A stretch of 64,000 nt of DNA from Terana coerulea (lineage: Eukaryota > Basidiomycota > Agaricomycetes > Polyporales > Phanerochaetaceae). The notes beneath the pieces are model-generated. The model did not search any database. It saw only the letters and a list, made by a program, of their open reading frames with translations, and had not been told where the DNA came from. Below, in pieces: positions 11,124 to 21,538 of this stretch (positions are counted from its first letter, which is position 1; every line of letters begins with the position of its first letter). The stretch is from the NCBI GenBank assembly GCA_024811115.1, contig JAKOGH010001220.1, forward strand, positions 53,139 to 117,138. Reading direction: 5' to 3'. A program made the translations under genes and the position numbers.

Positions 11124-13006
11124 CTACTCTTCCTCATCACCTTCGCCCTCCTCTTCCTCTCCCTCTTCGTCGGAGTCGTCTGCGTCCGGTATTGCCATGA
11201 GATCATTAATGCTGCGCAGGGCGACGTGTCAGGCGAGCCAACTCGCGCATGCACACATGATGCGTACCAATGCACAAACGGACGCAGAATCTTGACCAGT
11301 CGTCCGAGCTCGTCCGTGAAATCCGGCTGCAACACTTGCTTATCCGTGAAGCTACGCGATGGAAAGTCAGTACCAAACTGCCAACCGCTATGAAATCACG
11401 CACTAATGCACTACGGCAAACGACCGACACTTCAACAAGTCGATGTCCCTATCCGATGGTTAGCTGACCTTCAAACCTCGCCCACGCATTAAAATTAAAA
11501 CTCTCACTTGTGGTTCTTGTCGATCCCCTTCGGCGCGACTTTCAGCTCGTCTTCTCTTCCGAATATACTACTCTGAAGTAAACCCTTTGGATTGCGTTTC
11601 GCTTCACCAAACAGGCCTTCGAATGTCGGGTCCGAGATGATCTCTCGCAGCCGTCTAGACGATCGTTGGATGTTATTCCTACGTGAACGTCCGTTAACGT
11701 CTTCTACTTGATGATATGAAGAACCATGTAGGTTCAACGTGATCATACCTGATCGTCGAAAGCTCGTTCTTGCCGGGCGCCCAGGCTCCTGCGGCAATCA
11801 GACTACTACCGGGACGGACTAGCACCAGCATCGAGTTAGTAGTATCCGTTAGGGAGGGAAGAAGATTGCTCACTGGATCTGCCAAAATTCAGAAAACCCA
11901 TCAGTAAGTACGCCGCAATCATACTGCGACAGGACATACACATGATCTACCGGCAAAGTCTAGTTTCAAAAACCAACATTTCACATTTCAGATGAGACAC
12001 CCACAGTGAGCAAATATGCCTTTACGACCACTTCTCGAGAAGCTCGCCGAGAACCCGGTCTTGTACGGTGTCTTGTCATTGCTGAATCTCACCTACAGAT
12101 TGCCTTTCAATGAGCATGTGCTTAGGCGAAGTAATGAAACGGCTCACGTCGCGATATATCCGATGGACAACGTCCTTGGGCGGTAGGTACGGGATCTGCG
12201 GGTCAACCGCGACCAGAACCTCAGTGAACTTTTCAGTGAAGTCTTTCCACTCTTTCTCGGCAAGCCGGTAGACGGGCTCTACGTGACAAGTCAGCATACA
12301 CTTCTGGAGACTCAGAGATAGTGATTAGTACCCTGTAATTTGAACCTGTACAGTGATTAGTCATGGTGTAGTAGTGACTATATGCGTGCCTGGAACGTAC
12401 CATTCGCGGTCGTTACACTCCGGCTTCTTGAGCTGTGTCAAGAAGTTGAGCGTGTTCTGCGAGATTTGACCGGGAGGCACTGTGTAAGGCGTGATTGAGA
12501 GAGACGTTCGTCGACCCCTTGTTACACTTGCTCACCTGCAAAGGCTACTGAGCATGCTGGTTCTTGCGCTGACCATAGCTGACACAGAACTAACCTCGCC
12601 CGGTCTTGGGAGCCTCAACAACTCTCCCAACAATCTCCTGTCCATCCTCCAGCTCGAACTCAGGATCTTCGTCCTCAGCGTCCTCGTCAACCTGTTTTTT
12701 CCTCTTCCGCGACGCGCTCTTCTTCTTTGCTGGGCTGGCTTTAGTGGGCGACGTCAATCCGCGCTTTCGCTTCTTCGCTACAGGGACGTCGTCGTCTAGG
12801 TTGTCGCTGTTTATCGACTCGACGTCGTCTTCGTCATCCTCTGCGTCTACACTCTCCTCATAAGCGTCGCCGCTCGCCTCACTCTCGCTCTCTTCCGGCG
12901 TCACCGCCCTTTTCTTCCCTTTCTGCGACGTCTTCGCACCCTTAGTAGCCTTGGCAGCTTTGGGTGCAGCTTTGGTGACGGTAGCACGCGTCGTGCGCGT
13001 CGGCAT
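11124..13006 (-). CDS. DUF2461 family protein, microexon-rich
   Basis: Conserved family of unknown function (DUF2461/TIGR02453) found in bacteria and fungi. The N-terminal 137 residues are a basic/acidic, probably nuclear tail (KAAKATKGAKTSQKGKKR, then Glu/Asp runs, then KKRKR and KKKSASRKRKK). The family domain follows: NDREWFKLQEPVYRLAEKEW, IYRDVRFSNDKTPYKTGF, SGRKGIFAHYHVSIRPGS, SLIAAGAWAPGKNE and DIDLLKCRSFAVVHYFTD, then an acidic tail ending GEGDEEE. Exons that keep frame and family sequence: 13006-12595, 12479-12401, 12345-12332, 12278-12148, 12092-12005, 11946-11940, 11878-11874, 11818-11749, 11678-11508, 11448-11404, 11351-11268 and 11211-11124, totalling 398 codons with stop. Three exons are only 14, 7 and 5 bases. 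The first intron interval looks like two introns back to back. No frame break was found. Confidence 0.88.
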
Positions 13007-14966
13007 GGTCGCAAGTGTGGGGGTTAATTACAGGAAGGTCTAGGCGCCGACCGGCCCTGTCAGGGGTCAAAACGCGCTTGCCTATTCCGGATGAACCGTC
13101 GGGACCGCGCTTGACTTGTTGTACGGCTGCCCCGTGCCTCAACAATTCCTGCGGTGCCATCCCCAGCAGAAAATTTAGGAACTGGTGGACAGAGTGGGAC
13201 GATGGACCTACGAGAGACCACGACGATGTAGCGAGAACTCGCCGCGAGCGAGTTCACCGATTGGTGACACCGGAGTGACTGTATGCGTGACCGTGATGGT
13301 TCGGCCACTTTGTCGGGCGTTGCTCTCGACGTTCACGACGGCCTCCTGCGCCATACGTGACTTCGTGTATCCTCTCATCCGATAAATCCGGCGGCAAGAT
13401 CCACAGTAGAAAACTTGAGATTTTCGAACAGAATGGGACGATAGACTTACATACGAGAGACCACGACGGTGGGCCGCGGGCTTGAACGCTCACGTGGAAT
13501 CAAAGATATTGGTGTGAGTAGGAGGGTGGGAGGACGCACGCGGTGCTGACTGCTCCTCTTTGCAACAGATTCGGGCATTCTGACGAGTGCGAGAGCTGGT
13601 CACGTTCTGTCTGACAAAACGAATAATAAGCAAGGTCCTCCGAAGAGTCGAAGGATGGCGCCACAACGGTCTCTCGCACTCGAGAGGACGCAGCGGCATG
13701 CAACCCAATCTCAACGAACCTTCTATCCCATGCGGTTCGACCAAGGTTACGATCGCACAAAGCACAAGATATGACCCAAGTGATACCAAGCGTGTGCCCG
13801 CTACTGCCGCCTATCGGGGCTTTCGTCCTCGTCCTCGTCGCCCGAGACTAATTCTGCCAACGTCGGCGGACCTTGCGACGCTGGCCTCCACGTCCGATCC
13901 ACATGTTTCATCCGACAACACCTGACCAGCGACTATGCCGTCGGACAGCCGCTACCGCTGCTGCCACGGAGGTGCGTTGTTTCAGTGTGCTATATCATCG
14001 GAGGTCGCCCTGATCCCGAGAGCCGAATTTGACGAATTTGATTGGACGCAGATTGAGGCGGAACGATCGGTCGCTCCGCCCCTGGCAAATGCGGGCATGT
14101 GGCCTTGAACGGGTACCCCGCAATTGTAAGTACCCCGCCAAGCGCTGCTAGCCTGTAATTGACCCTGATTGCGCAGACACTGCCAACAGCACCTGTCAGG
14201 GACTTGGGAGGCGAGGCAGGGCCCCATCGCGTCTGGAGCGTGCGCGCAAGGCGTTCCGCTCTCCAGCAGCGCCCTTCGTGGATACTTTCACGGCAGGCAA
14301 AGCAGCATTGAGCATATAAATGACCCCCGGTATGTGGCGTGATACTTCCCGTGTGTACGCCACTTCGTGACTTCCTTGAGACGACTCGTGATGGGTCGTC
14401 TCCCAAGTCCATCGGCCGCCCCTCGCATCGTCGCTCCGATATGCCTCGCAGTTGGTGGAATGAGTTGCGTGCGGGATAACTAAATGGCCCGCTCTGCTTC
14501 CACTGATGGAAGCTGGGAAGCTGAGAACGCGGACGCGTCGGAATGCGTCACTGGCTTGATAGTCTACAACGTCCGCTCTACATACGCGACATGGGGAGAT
14601 ACTGGGCGGCGGGGACGGGGCCCAGGTCTACGAGCGCGAAAGCTGTGGTGGGCGTAAATTGGCAAGGTTTATAGCTCTCTGGGCGCGTACCAATGTTTCA
14701 GACAAAATAGAACGGTAGAGTAGTATAAAGCTGGCCTGAAAACTCGGGCGTTTGTCGTCGTGTGCCCGCCTGCTGTCGCTGTGAGGGACGCTTGACGAGC
14801 GGCTGCCCCGCATTCCCCGCAAAGGTTAGAGGAAGGTGGTGGGTATGCCGCCGCGGAAGGACCAATCACGCGCTGGTTCCCGAGGGACCTGTGATCGAAA
14901 TGAATTCACTTATATTGGCTAGTCCCAGAGCCGTCAACTCTCACTCTCCCCAACACTCTCCCCACC
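13007..14966. other. Intergenic between DUF2461 gene and acs2, with an imperfect duplication
   Basis: No gene recognised on either strand. It must contain the divergent promoters of the DUF2461 gene and acs2. Two similar segments of about 80 bases (about 13150-13228 and 13390-13470) share GCAGAAAA/GTAGAAAA, a GGGACGAT block and the run CGAGAGACCACGACG. A TATAAAG lies at 14724-14730, 237 bases upstream of the acs2 start. Confidence 0.5.
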
Positions 14967-17173
14967 ATGTCTGATCCTTCAACCCCTGCGACGACGAGCA
15001 GCGGCGAGCCCCCATCTCCATCCACCCCGTCGCTCCTAGGCTCAAGAACGGGCACAAGACCCCTCATATTGGCCCGCACATTCACGCATACCGCAAACTG
15101 CATGGCGAGACCATAGGCCATGAATCGGACAAGTGGTGGGCGAAGGTGAGATGCGGAACACCCGTGTAGTAGAAGCCGCAAATCACTCAGATAGACGCAT
15201 ATTTTAGATGGCAAGGGACACCCTGCACTGGGATCGCCCCTTCCACACCGTTCGCGCCGGCAGCTTCGAGAACGGCGACATTGCCTGGTTCCCAGAGGGC
15301 GGCCTGAACGCGTCATACAACTGCGTCGACCGCTGGGCTTTCAAGCACCCTGATAAGGTGGGATAATCTTCGGTGTCAGTGTGTAGTTCTGAACACTAAT
15401 CCGTTTCCAGACTGCCATCATCTACGAGGCAGATGAGCCCAACGAGGGCTGCGAGATCACCTATGCCGAGCTCCTGCGCGAGGTCTGCAGCGTTGCGAAC
15501 GTCCTCAAATCGCTCGGCGTCAAGAAAGGCGATACCGTCTCGGTCTACCTGCCCATGACATGGCAGGCCGTCGCCGCCTTCCTTGCCTGCGCCCGCATTG
15601 GCGCAGTGCATTCGGTCGTATTCGCCGGATTCTCTGCCGAGTCTCTGCGCGACCGCATGAACGACTGCCAGTCGCGCGTCCTGATCACGTCCGACGAGGG
15701 CCGCCGCGGCGGGAAGTCGATTGCGACCAAGGTCATCGCCGACGCCGCCATCAAGCAGTGTCCCGGCGTTGAGCATGTCCTCGTCCTCCGCCGCACCGGC
15801 AACGAGGTGCCCTGGACGGCAGGACGCGACAAGTGGTGGCACGAGGAGACCGCAAAGGTCCCGAACTATACTCCCCCCGAGGTCATGTCGGCCGAAGACC
15901 CCCTGTTTATCCTCTACGTGAGCTTCGCATCCGCTATGTCCGCTTCATTCAATCGCTCACCCATGCGGACATTAGACCTCTGGTTCGACCGGAAAGCCCA
16001 AGGGTGTCGTGCACACCACCGGCGGGTACCTGCTGTGTGCCGCCCTCACCGTCAAGTATGTGTTCGATGTGCACCCCGACGACAAGTTCGCCTGCATGGC
16101 CGACATTGGCTGGATCACAGGCCACACGTATGTTCCCGCGCATAGTCTGTATGCACATACGCGTTCTAACTCCCAAGGGCAGCTACATTGTCTACGGCCC
16201 GCTCGCGAATGGTGTCTCCACGACCGTCTTCGAGTCCACGCCCGTCTACCCGACACCGTCCCGCTACTGGCAGACGGTCGAGAAGCACAAGCTGACGCAG
16301 TTCTACTCCGCGCCGACGGCGATCCGCCTGCTCCGCCGCCTCGGCGAGCACCACGTCCAGGACCACGACCTCAGCTCGCTCCGCGTCCTCGGCTCCGTCG
16401 GCGAGCCAATCAACCCCGAGGCGTGGCACTGGTACAATGACCACGTCGGCAAGCAGCAGTGCGCCATCGTCGACACCTTCTGGCAGACCGAGACCGGCTC
16501 GATCGTCGTCACGCCCTTCCCCGGTGCGATTGAGACCAAGCCTGGCTCTGCGACGGTGCCATTCTTCGGCATCGAGCCCGCCATTTTGGATCCCGTCTCA
16601 GGCAAGGTACGGTATCTTCTCTTTCGGACGATCAACATCCATTCTGACCTTGTTCACTTACAGGAACTCGAGGGCGACAATGTCGAGGGTGTGCTTGTCC
16701 TGAAGACGCCCTGGCCATCAATCGCGCGCACCATCTACCAGGACCACAACCGGTACCTCGAGACCTACATGAAGCCATACCCCGGTACCTTCTACACTGG
16801 TGATGGTGCCTCCCGTGACGAGCACGGCTACATCTGGATCAAAGGTCGCGTGGATGGTAAGCCTCAATAGTCACGCTTCCAAGCTGCATATGTTTAACAT
16901 CGCCTCTTAGATGTCATTAACGTCTCCGGTCACCGCCTTTCTACCGCAGAGATCGAGTCCGCGCTCATCTTGCACAAGGGCGTCGCGGAGACGGCGGTCG
17001 TCGGCACCGCGGACGAGCTGACAGGGCAGGCTGTGTATGCATTCGTGACGCTCAAGCCCGAGTTCAAGTTCGACGCGGCGGACGAGGGCGCGCTCGTGAA
17101 GGAGCTCGTGCTGCAGGTGCGCAAGGTCATCGGGCCGTTCGCGGCACCCAAGAAGATCTTCCTCGTGCCCGAC

Positions 17174-17205
<32 letters not shown>

Positions 17206-17317
17206 GCGCATTATGCGTAAGATCGTCGCCGGCGAGGGCGACCAGCTTGGCGACCTTTCCACGCTCGCCGAGCCCGGCGTCGTCGAGACGATTAAGACTA
17301 AGGTCGCGGAGAGCTAG
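14967..17317 (+). CDS. acs2: Acetyl-CoA synthetase (AMP-forming), copy 2
   Basis: Second acetate-CoA ligase, divergent from copy 1 and separated from it by the DUF2461 gene. Seven exons fit: 14967-15145, 15208-15357, 15411-15917, 15976-16127, 16183-16606, 16664-16856 and 16911-17317, about 670 residues. Motifs are [37 protein letters not shown] with the pocket Trp kept, [20 protein letters not shown] and TRSGKIMRR. In the first exon, ATG 14967 is out of frame with the conserved [10 protein letters not shown] segment. One missing C in the run at about 15008-15012 would join them (reading EPPISIHPV), and there is no other ATG in the conserved frame. Intron positions 1-4 match copy 1, but the intron after VSGK is unique to this copy. 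The N-terminal leader is longer and Ser/Thr/Pro rich. No obvious peroxisomal SKL-type end. Confidence 0.95.
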
Positions 17318-17790
17318 GCGCGTCGAACACGAGCAAAGCTGGTGGCGGTTGGCGCCGTTGGGAGGCTGCTTGAAGTTGAAGTGAATTGTAATGTATCCGA
17401 GGACCGCTGTCGTTTCAATTTTGATACCGAGGGTTTGAGTTGTAGTAACTGTATTTTCTTAGTCTAGTAAAGCACAGAATTGTATCCGTCCACGACCAAA
17501 TTCGATAATGCTTGGAATTAATCTGACATGAAACTACTTGCCTTTGTGTGTGAAGAGCTTTACGGAGTTTGTGGCAGGCCTCGATACGCCGTTGGAGGAA
17601 AGTTGTCATCGGAGTTAGACGCGAACAGCCCAACTCGCGCATTTACGCTGGATGCCGGGTAGGGAGGTTACACCGATCCGAAATTGCTTGGATGGGGCAT
17701 AGATGTAGTGGCACGTCTTGATTCAAAGCAATGCAATGTATTGTGTGTCGAACTGCGCAAGCAGAGGGATGGCTGCTCTAGTACGAAATT

Positions 17791-18259
17791 CTATTGTTCT
17801 GACTCCGGCTTGGAAGCAGCATCCGTGTATTGCTTCGCCCACTAAAATACATAGACCATTCAGCAATAAAAGTGAAAATCGCGCGCACATACGCACCCTC
17901 TGCGAAGGAATGGGTCTTGTTGGCTCGGTGTGTCTCCACTGCAACAGCGTTCACATTCACAGCATTTTACCGATGAAGTTGTACCACGCACCTCCCTGTC
18001 CGCGCTGATTTGCCATGCACCGTACGTGATGGCAAGAATGCCAGCAAACGCAACGGCCGTGTTTGACTTCCAGTTCGAAGGCCGCGTCCACCAGCCACCT
18101 GCAGAGTGAGTGTGAGCACCGCTGGCCGGTGTATCTCGGGAGAAAGCGCACACACCGGCTGGGGACCAGACCTCCTTCGGGTACGGATATCTTGCGCCTC
18201 CGCCCTACGCGCTTTTGTCAGCCTTCACAAAACACGCTAGTAGCACGCACACCGACCAT
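17791..18259 (-). CDS. Small conserved single-span membrane protein (85 residues)
   Basis: Five exons, all too short to stand out as open frames: 18259-18251 (9 bases), 18204-18156, 18098-17992, 17938-17897 and 17841-17791, totalling 86 codons with stop. The protein contains RYPYPKEVWSPAGGWWTRP, one hydrophobic span AVAFAGILAITYGAWQI, then SADREWRHTEPTRPIPSQ and RWAKQYTDA. The layout, a short polar N-terminus, one span and a basic C-terminus with RPIPSQ-W-KQY, resembles small accessory subunits of mitochondrial inner-membrane complexes in fungi. I suspect a respiratory complex I type accessory protein but cannot name it. All introns are GT-AG with GTGCGT or GTGTGT donors (46-57 bases). It is head to head with PEX3 and shares a 153-base promoter gap. 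Confidence 0.8.
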
Positions 18260-18412
18260 GGTTATGTTCGAGTTGCGAGGATGATGGAGGACGGAAGGGA
18301 GAGCTGAGGCGTCAATCCGCCGGGTTGCACGTGTTTGGTGTCGCTTGAGTGGGCGAGCGAGGGCTCTGACCAGAGCTGCCATCGGCAATGTAACCTCCCC
18401 ACTCGTCTCATC
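18260..18412. promoter_or_regulatory. Shared divergent promoter, small membrane protein / PEX3
   Basis: Only 153 bases separate the two start codons, so the two genes must share a bidirectional control region. I see no obvious TATA box. The distance is inferred from the two assigned starts. Confidence 0.55.
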
Positions 18413-20378
18413 ATGCTGCAGTCTGTGACGAATTATCTACAGGAACGACGGGAAGGTGCGCTTCGCAAGGCGAGCTACGCAGGAGGGGCCTACCTCGCTT
18501 GGCGCTATGTCTCCAGTCGCCTCAAGGAGCTAAGAGACACCCAAATCATACAGCGGTTTGCTGAGGACAGGTGCGTGGTCGTTCTCTGATACATGCACTT
18601 AGATGGACTTAGGGATGGCGATATGCGCAGTATACGGCGAAGGTTTCAGCAGAACCAGCAGGATGTCGGTTTCACCGTCATGGCGCTACTACCCACCCTC
18701 GGCCGGCATATACTCGAAGGCATGGACGTCGAGAGCGTCACTGGTGAACTTCAGGCTATGTCCAAAGCTGCAAAAGCAAAGATTGAACTCCAGACACCTA
18801 CCGCACCGTCAGAGTCCGCGGCGCCATCTACGCCCGAGTCATCATCCAATGCAGAGAATGAGGACCGCTCCGACAACGGCTCGGTGTCCGTCATCTCATT
18901 CTCTGGCCAGGACGATGGTGCAAACTCAGATTTGGCGACGTCGCAGTCCAGCTGGGTGGATCAAATGTCGTCTGAGTCGTCCGAACCGCACTCTCCCGAA
19001 ACCTCGACATCAAGTAGTGGCGAGCCGCCGCAAGAATCCTCGCCAGAGTCGAATGTCGGCACAGATCTTTCAGGGTCGTTCATAAGTAACAGCTCTGTCA
19101 GTTTCGGCGATGTGGCGGTGCGTCAGGTCCATATATGCGCGGGTGTTTGCTAATTCCGAATAGATTGGACCTTCATATTCCGGCCCTTCGCCACCAACAA
19201 ATACGTTCACAAGAAGTAAAGCTGAGCTGTGGAAGGAGGTCAAGATGCTGAGTATGTGGCTACTATACGTTATGGATAACTTTTGCTGACTTAAATTGGC
19301 GAGTAGCCTTCACACGGACATTAACTACCCTATATTCCATGACCTTACTTTCCCTTCTTGCTCATGTCCAGCTCAATGTCCTGGGTCGCATGAAATATGT
19401 CTTGTCTGTAGTACAGATCGCGCACGAAGAGCACAACCGAGAGCTGTTTCGAGACAGCTTCAGCATATTAAACATGCTCTGGGGGGTTGATCCAGAGGCG
19501 ATTCACAGCCCAGACGACATCCACTCTGCGCCAGTCATCAGCGAAGAGACGGAGCGGAAGTACCTCACGCTCAGCTGGTGGCTGCTGCACGTCGGCTGGA
19601 AGGACGTGGGCGAGCGTGTCCGCAGGGCAGTGGAGGAGGTCTTTGACGAGTACGCTCCCACGGGTGGTCATGCGGCGCGAAAACTTACTGTGTATCTATA
19701 GGGTATCGCTCAAGGGCAAGCTGTCCGCGAGCGATCTGCACCGGCTTCTGAATGACGTGCGGCGACGCGTCGAGTACGAGGTCACGTTCGAAGGGACCGA
19801 GCGACGAATAAGGTGTGCTCTCCCGCGTGCCCAGCCCTTCATCTCGCACGCACTCACGCACTCGCGCGCCCGCAGCTTCGCGTCGACACTGCTCCCGCCG
19901 ACCGCCGAGACCCTCCGCCACGTCCTCGTCCAGGGCGGGATCCCCTTCCGCGAAGCGCTCTCCCTCGACCCCACCTTCGACGCGCTCCTCGCAGAAACCC
20001 GGACGCACCTCGCGTCCGGCTCGTTCGACCGCGTGCTGGAGGTTTGCCTCGACCGGGCGACCGACACCCTGTTCGCCGGCATCGAGAAGCATATATTCAG
20101 CAGCGCCGCCGGCGGGGAGTGGGAGGACCCGAACGCTGCGATTGGGCCGGGCGCGGAGCCGAGGGTGAGGCTTGCGGGCATGCTCCCGGCACTGGCGAGG
20201 TGGTCTCACCTGGCATTGGAGGGGCTGCCGAATGAGCTCATTGATGTGCGTGCTGTCCGTCCTTAGCTTCACAGCATGGTCGTGCTAATGTTGTTCGCAG
20301 GGACTGGGTGCGCTGCGAGAAGTTGCTGCATTTTCGGCGATCATTTATACGAGCTATGAGGATCAAATCCAGTGTTGA
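18413..20378 (+). CDS. PEX3: Peroxisomal biogenesis factor 3 (peroxin-3)
   Basis: Pex3 is the membrane anchor that receives Pex19 with its peroxisomal membrane cargo. Exons 18413-18570, 18613-19117, 19164-19252, 19308-19649, 19702-19812, 19876-20245 and 20301-20378 sum to 551 codons with stop and no frame break. The N-terminus has a short membrane segment (YAGGAYLAWRYVSSRL) followed by a basic patch, then the family block IRRRFQQNQQDVGFTVMALL. A Ser/Pro/Glu-rich insert of about 110 residues (roughly 105-215) lengthens the protein beyond the usual 370-450. The later helices include TRTLTTLYSMTLLSLLAHVQ, LNVLGRMKYVLSV and YLTLSWWLLHVGWKDV. The first intron is only 42 bases (18571-18612), which supports very short introns elsewhere in the window. 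Confidence 0.93.
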
Positions 20379-21538
20379 CTTGCTTTGCTCATTATCGCAT
20401 CTACGCATAACATATCTCCTTGCAAAGAGAGGCTAAGCGGCTGACTGAATATCAACAACTATCGACTCGTCCGCCCGCATGGCATGTTTCGTTCAAGAAG
20501 TTGACGCTCCATCACTCGGTAGTGCTCGGTAGCGTGAGCTGTTGGAGCATCAAGCAAGCAGATCTTCAGGGGTGTCTACTCAAGCACGCAACATACCAAC
20601 GACGGTATGTCTGCCCTTTTCGGTATACCGTGTCCCGTGTCCCCGTTCCCTATCGCTCGCCCTTCCGCGGCTAAGTGAATTGCCACAAGCTCGGTTTCGT
20701 AGCGGGAAGATCCTCTTACGTCGGGTACGTCTTGAAGTTCTCTTCTGTTGAATGCCGTACAGCACCCGCGCTGACCTGCTGCCCTTCTCGGACCAGGCGA
20801 TCCTGACGCGGGCCATGGCCGTACTAGCGTCGCGATGTCGTCGTGCCAGTCGGCCAGCTAGAACCGTGGCCGCCGGAAGCTCGCCAACGTCACCGGCTTC
20901 GACGACACGGCAGGCGAGGGCGGCATAGCGGCGGTATGGCGCCTGCAGCCTCGTGGCGCGGCGCGCGACAGGGCATCGCCGCCGAATCGTCGCCATTCCC
21001 GCGCCCGCTGCACGTTACCTCCCGGCGTGCTCGCGACGCCGCCCACGCGCACGGCGTGCCCCGCGGCCTGCCTCCCACGTACACGCCCTTTAGCTCTGGG
21101 CTGTCCGTCTCAGGATCCCGGCGTGTCGCGATCTGCGGGCCCGCGCGCGCGTGCCGCCCTCCTGCCTTTGTATATCGTGGGTGCCTGGCGCCGCCGATGA
21201 GGCAATTCGCCGACGTGGTTTCGCCGGGCATGCGCGATGGGACGCGATGGCTTGGGAACGCGCTGCGCAGGCGGGAAATGGCTGCGGTTTTGAGCGATAT
21301 TGGACTTGTGGGACTCGGTTTGCAGTGTGAAAATTGGCATCGGTGGCGCGGGGAGCCACAGGAAATTGCAGATGGTACCGTGAGTGCACGTTGCTTGGTG
21401 ATCGCGTTGAACACTGACATAGTAGGTGATGTTTACATTCAAGGTACGTATGCGAACTCCGTGCTCAACGTTCAACTACATACTATACATAGCCTGGCTA
21501 TATGGCTTAGGTCCGTATTCATTGATTCCATTAAAGTC
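20379..21538. other. Intergenic between PEX3 and the oxidoreductase 3' end
   Basis: The two flanking genes converge here. No conserved protein or RNA was recognised. The GC-rich part at 20760-21300 has open frames on both strands, but their composition is Arg/Ala rich and out of phase with any family I know. Confidence 0.45.
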
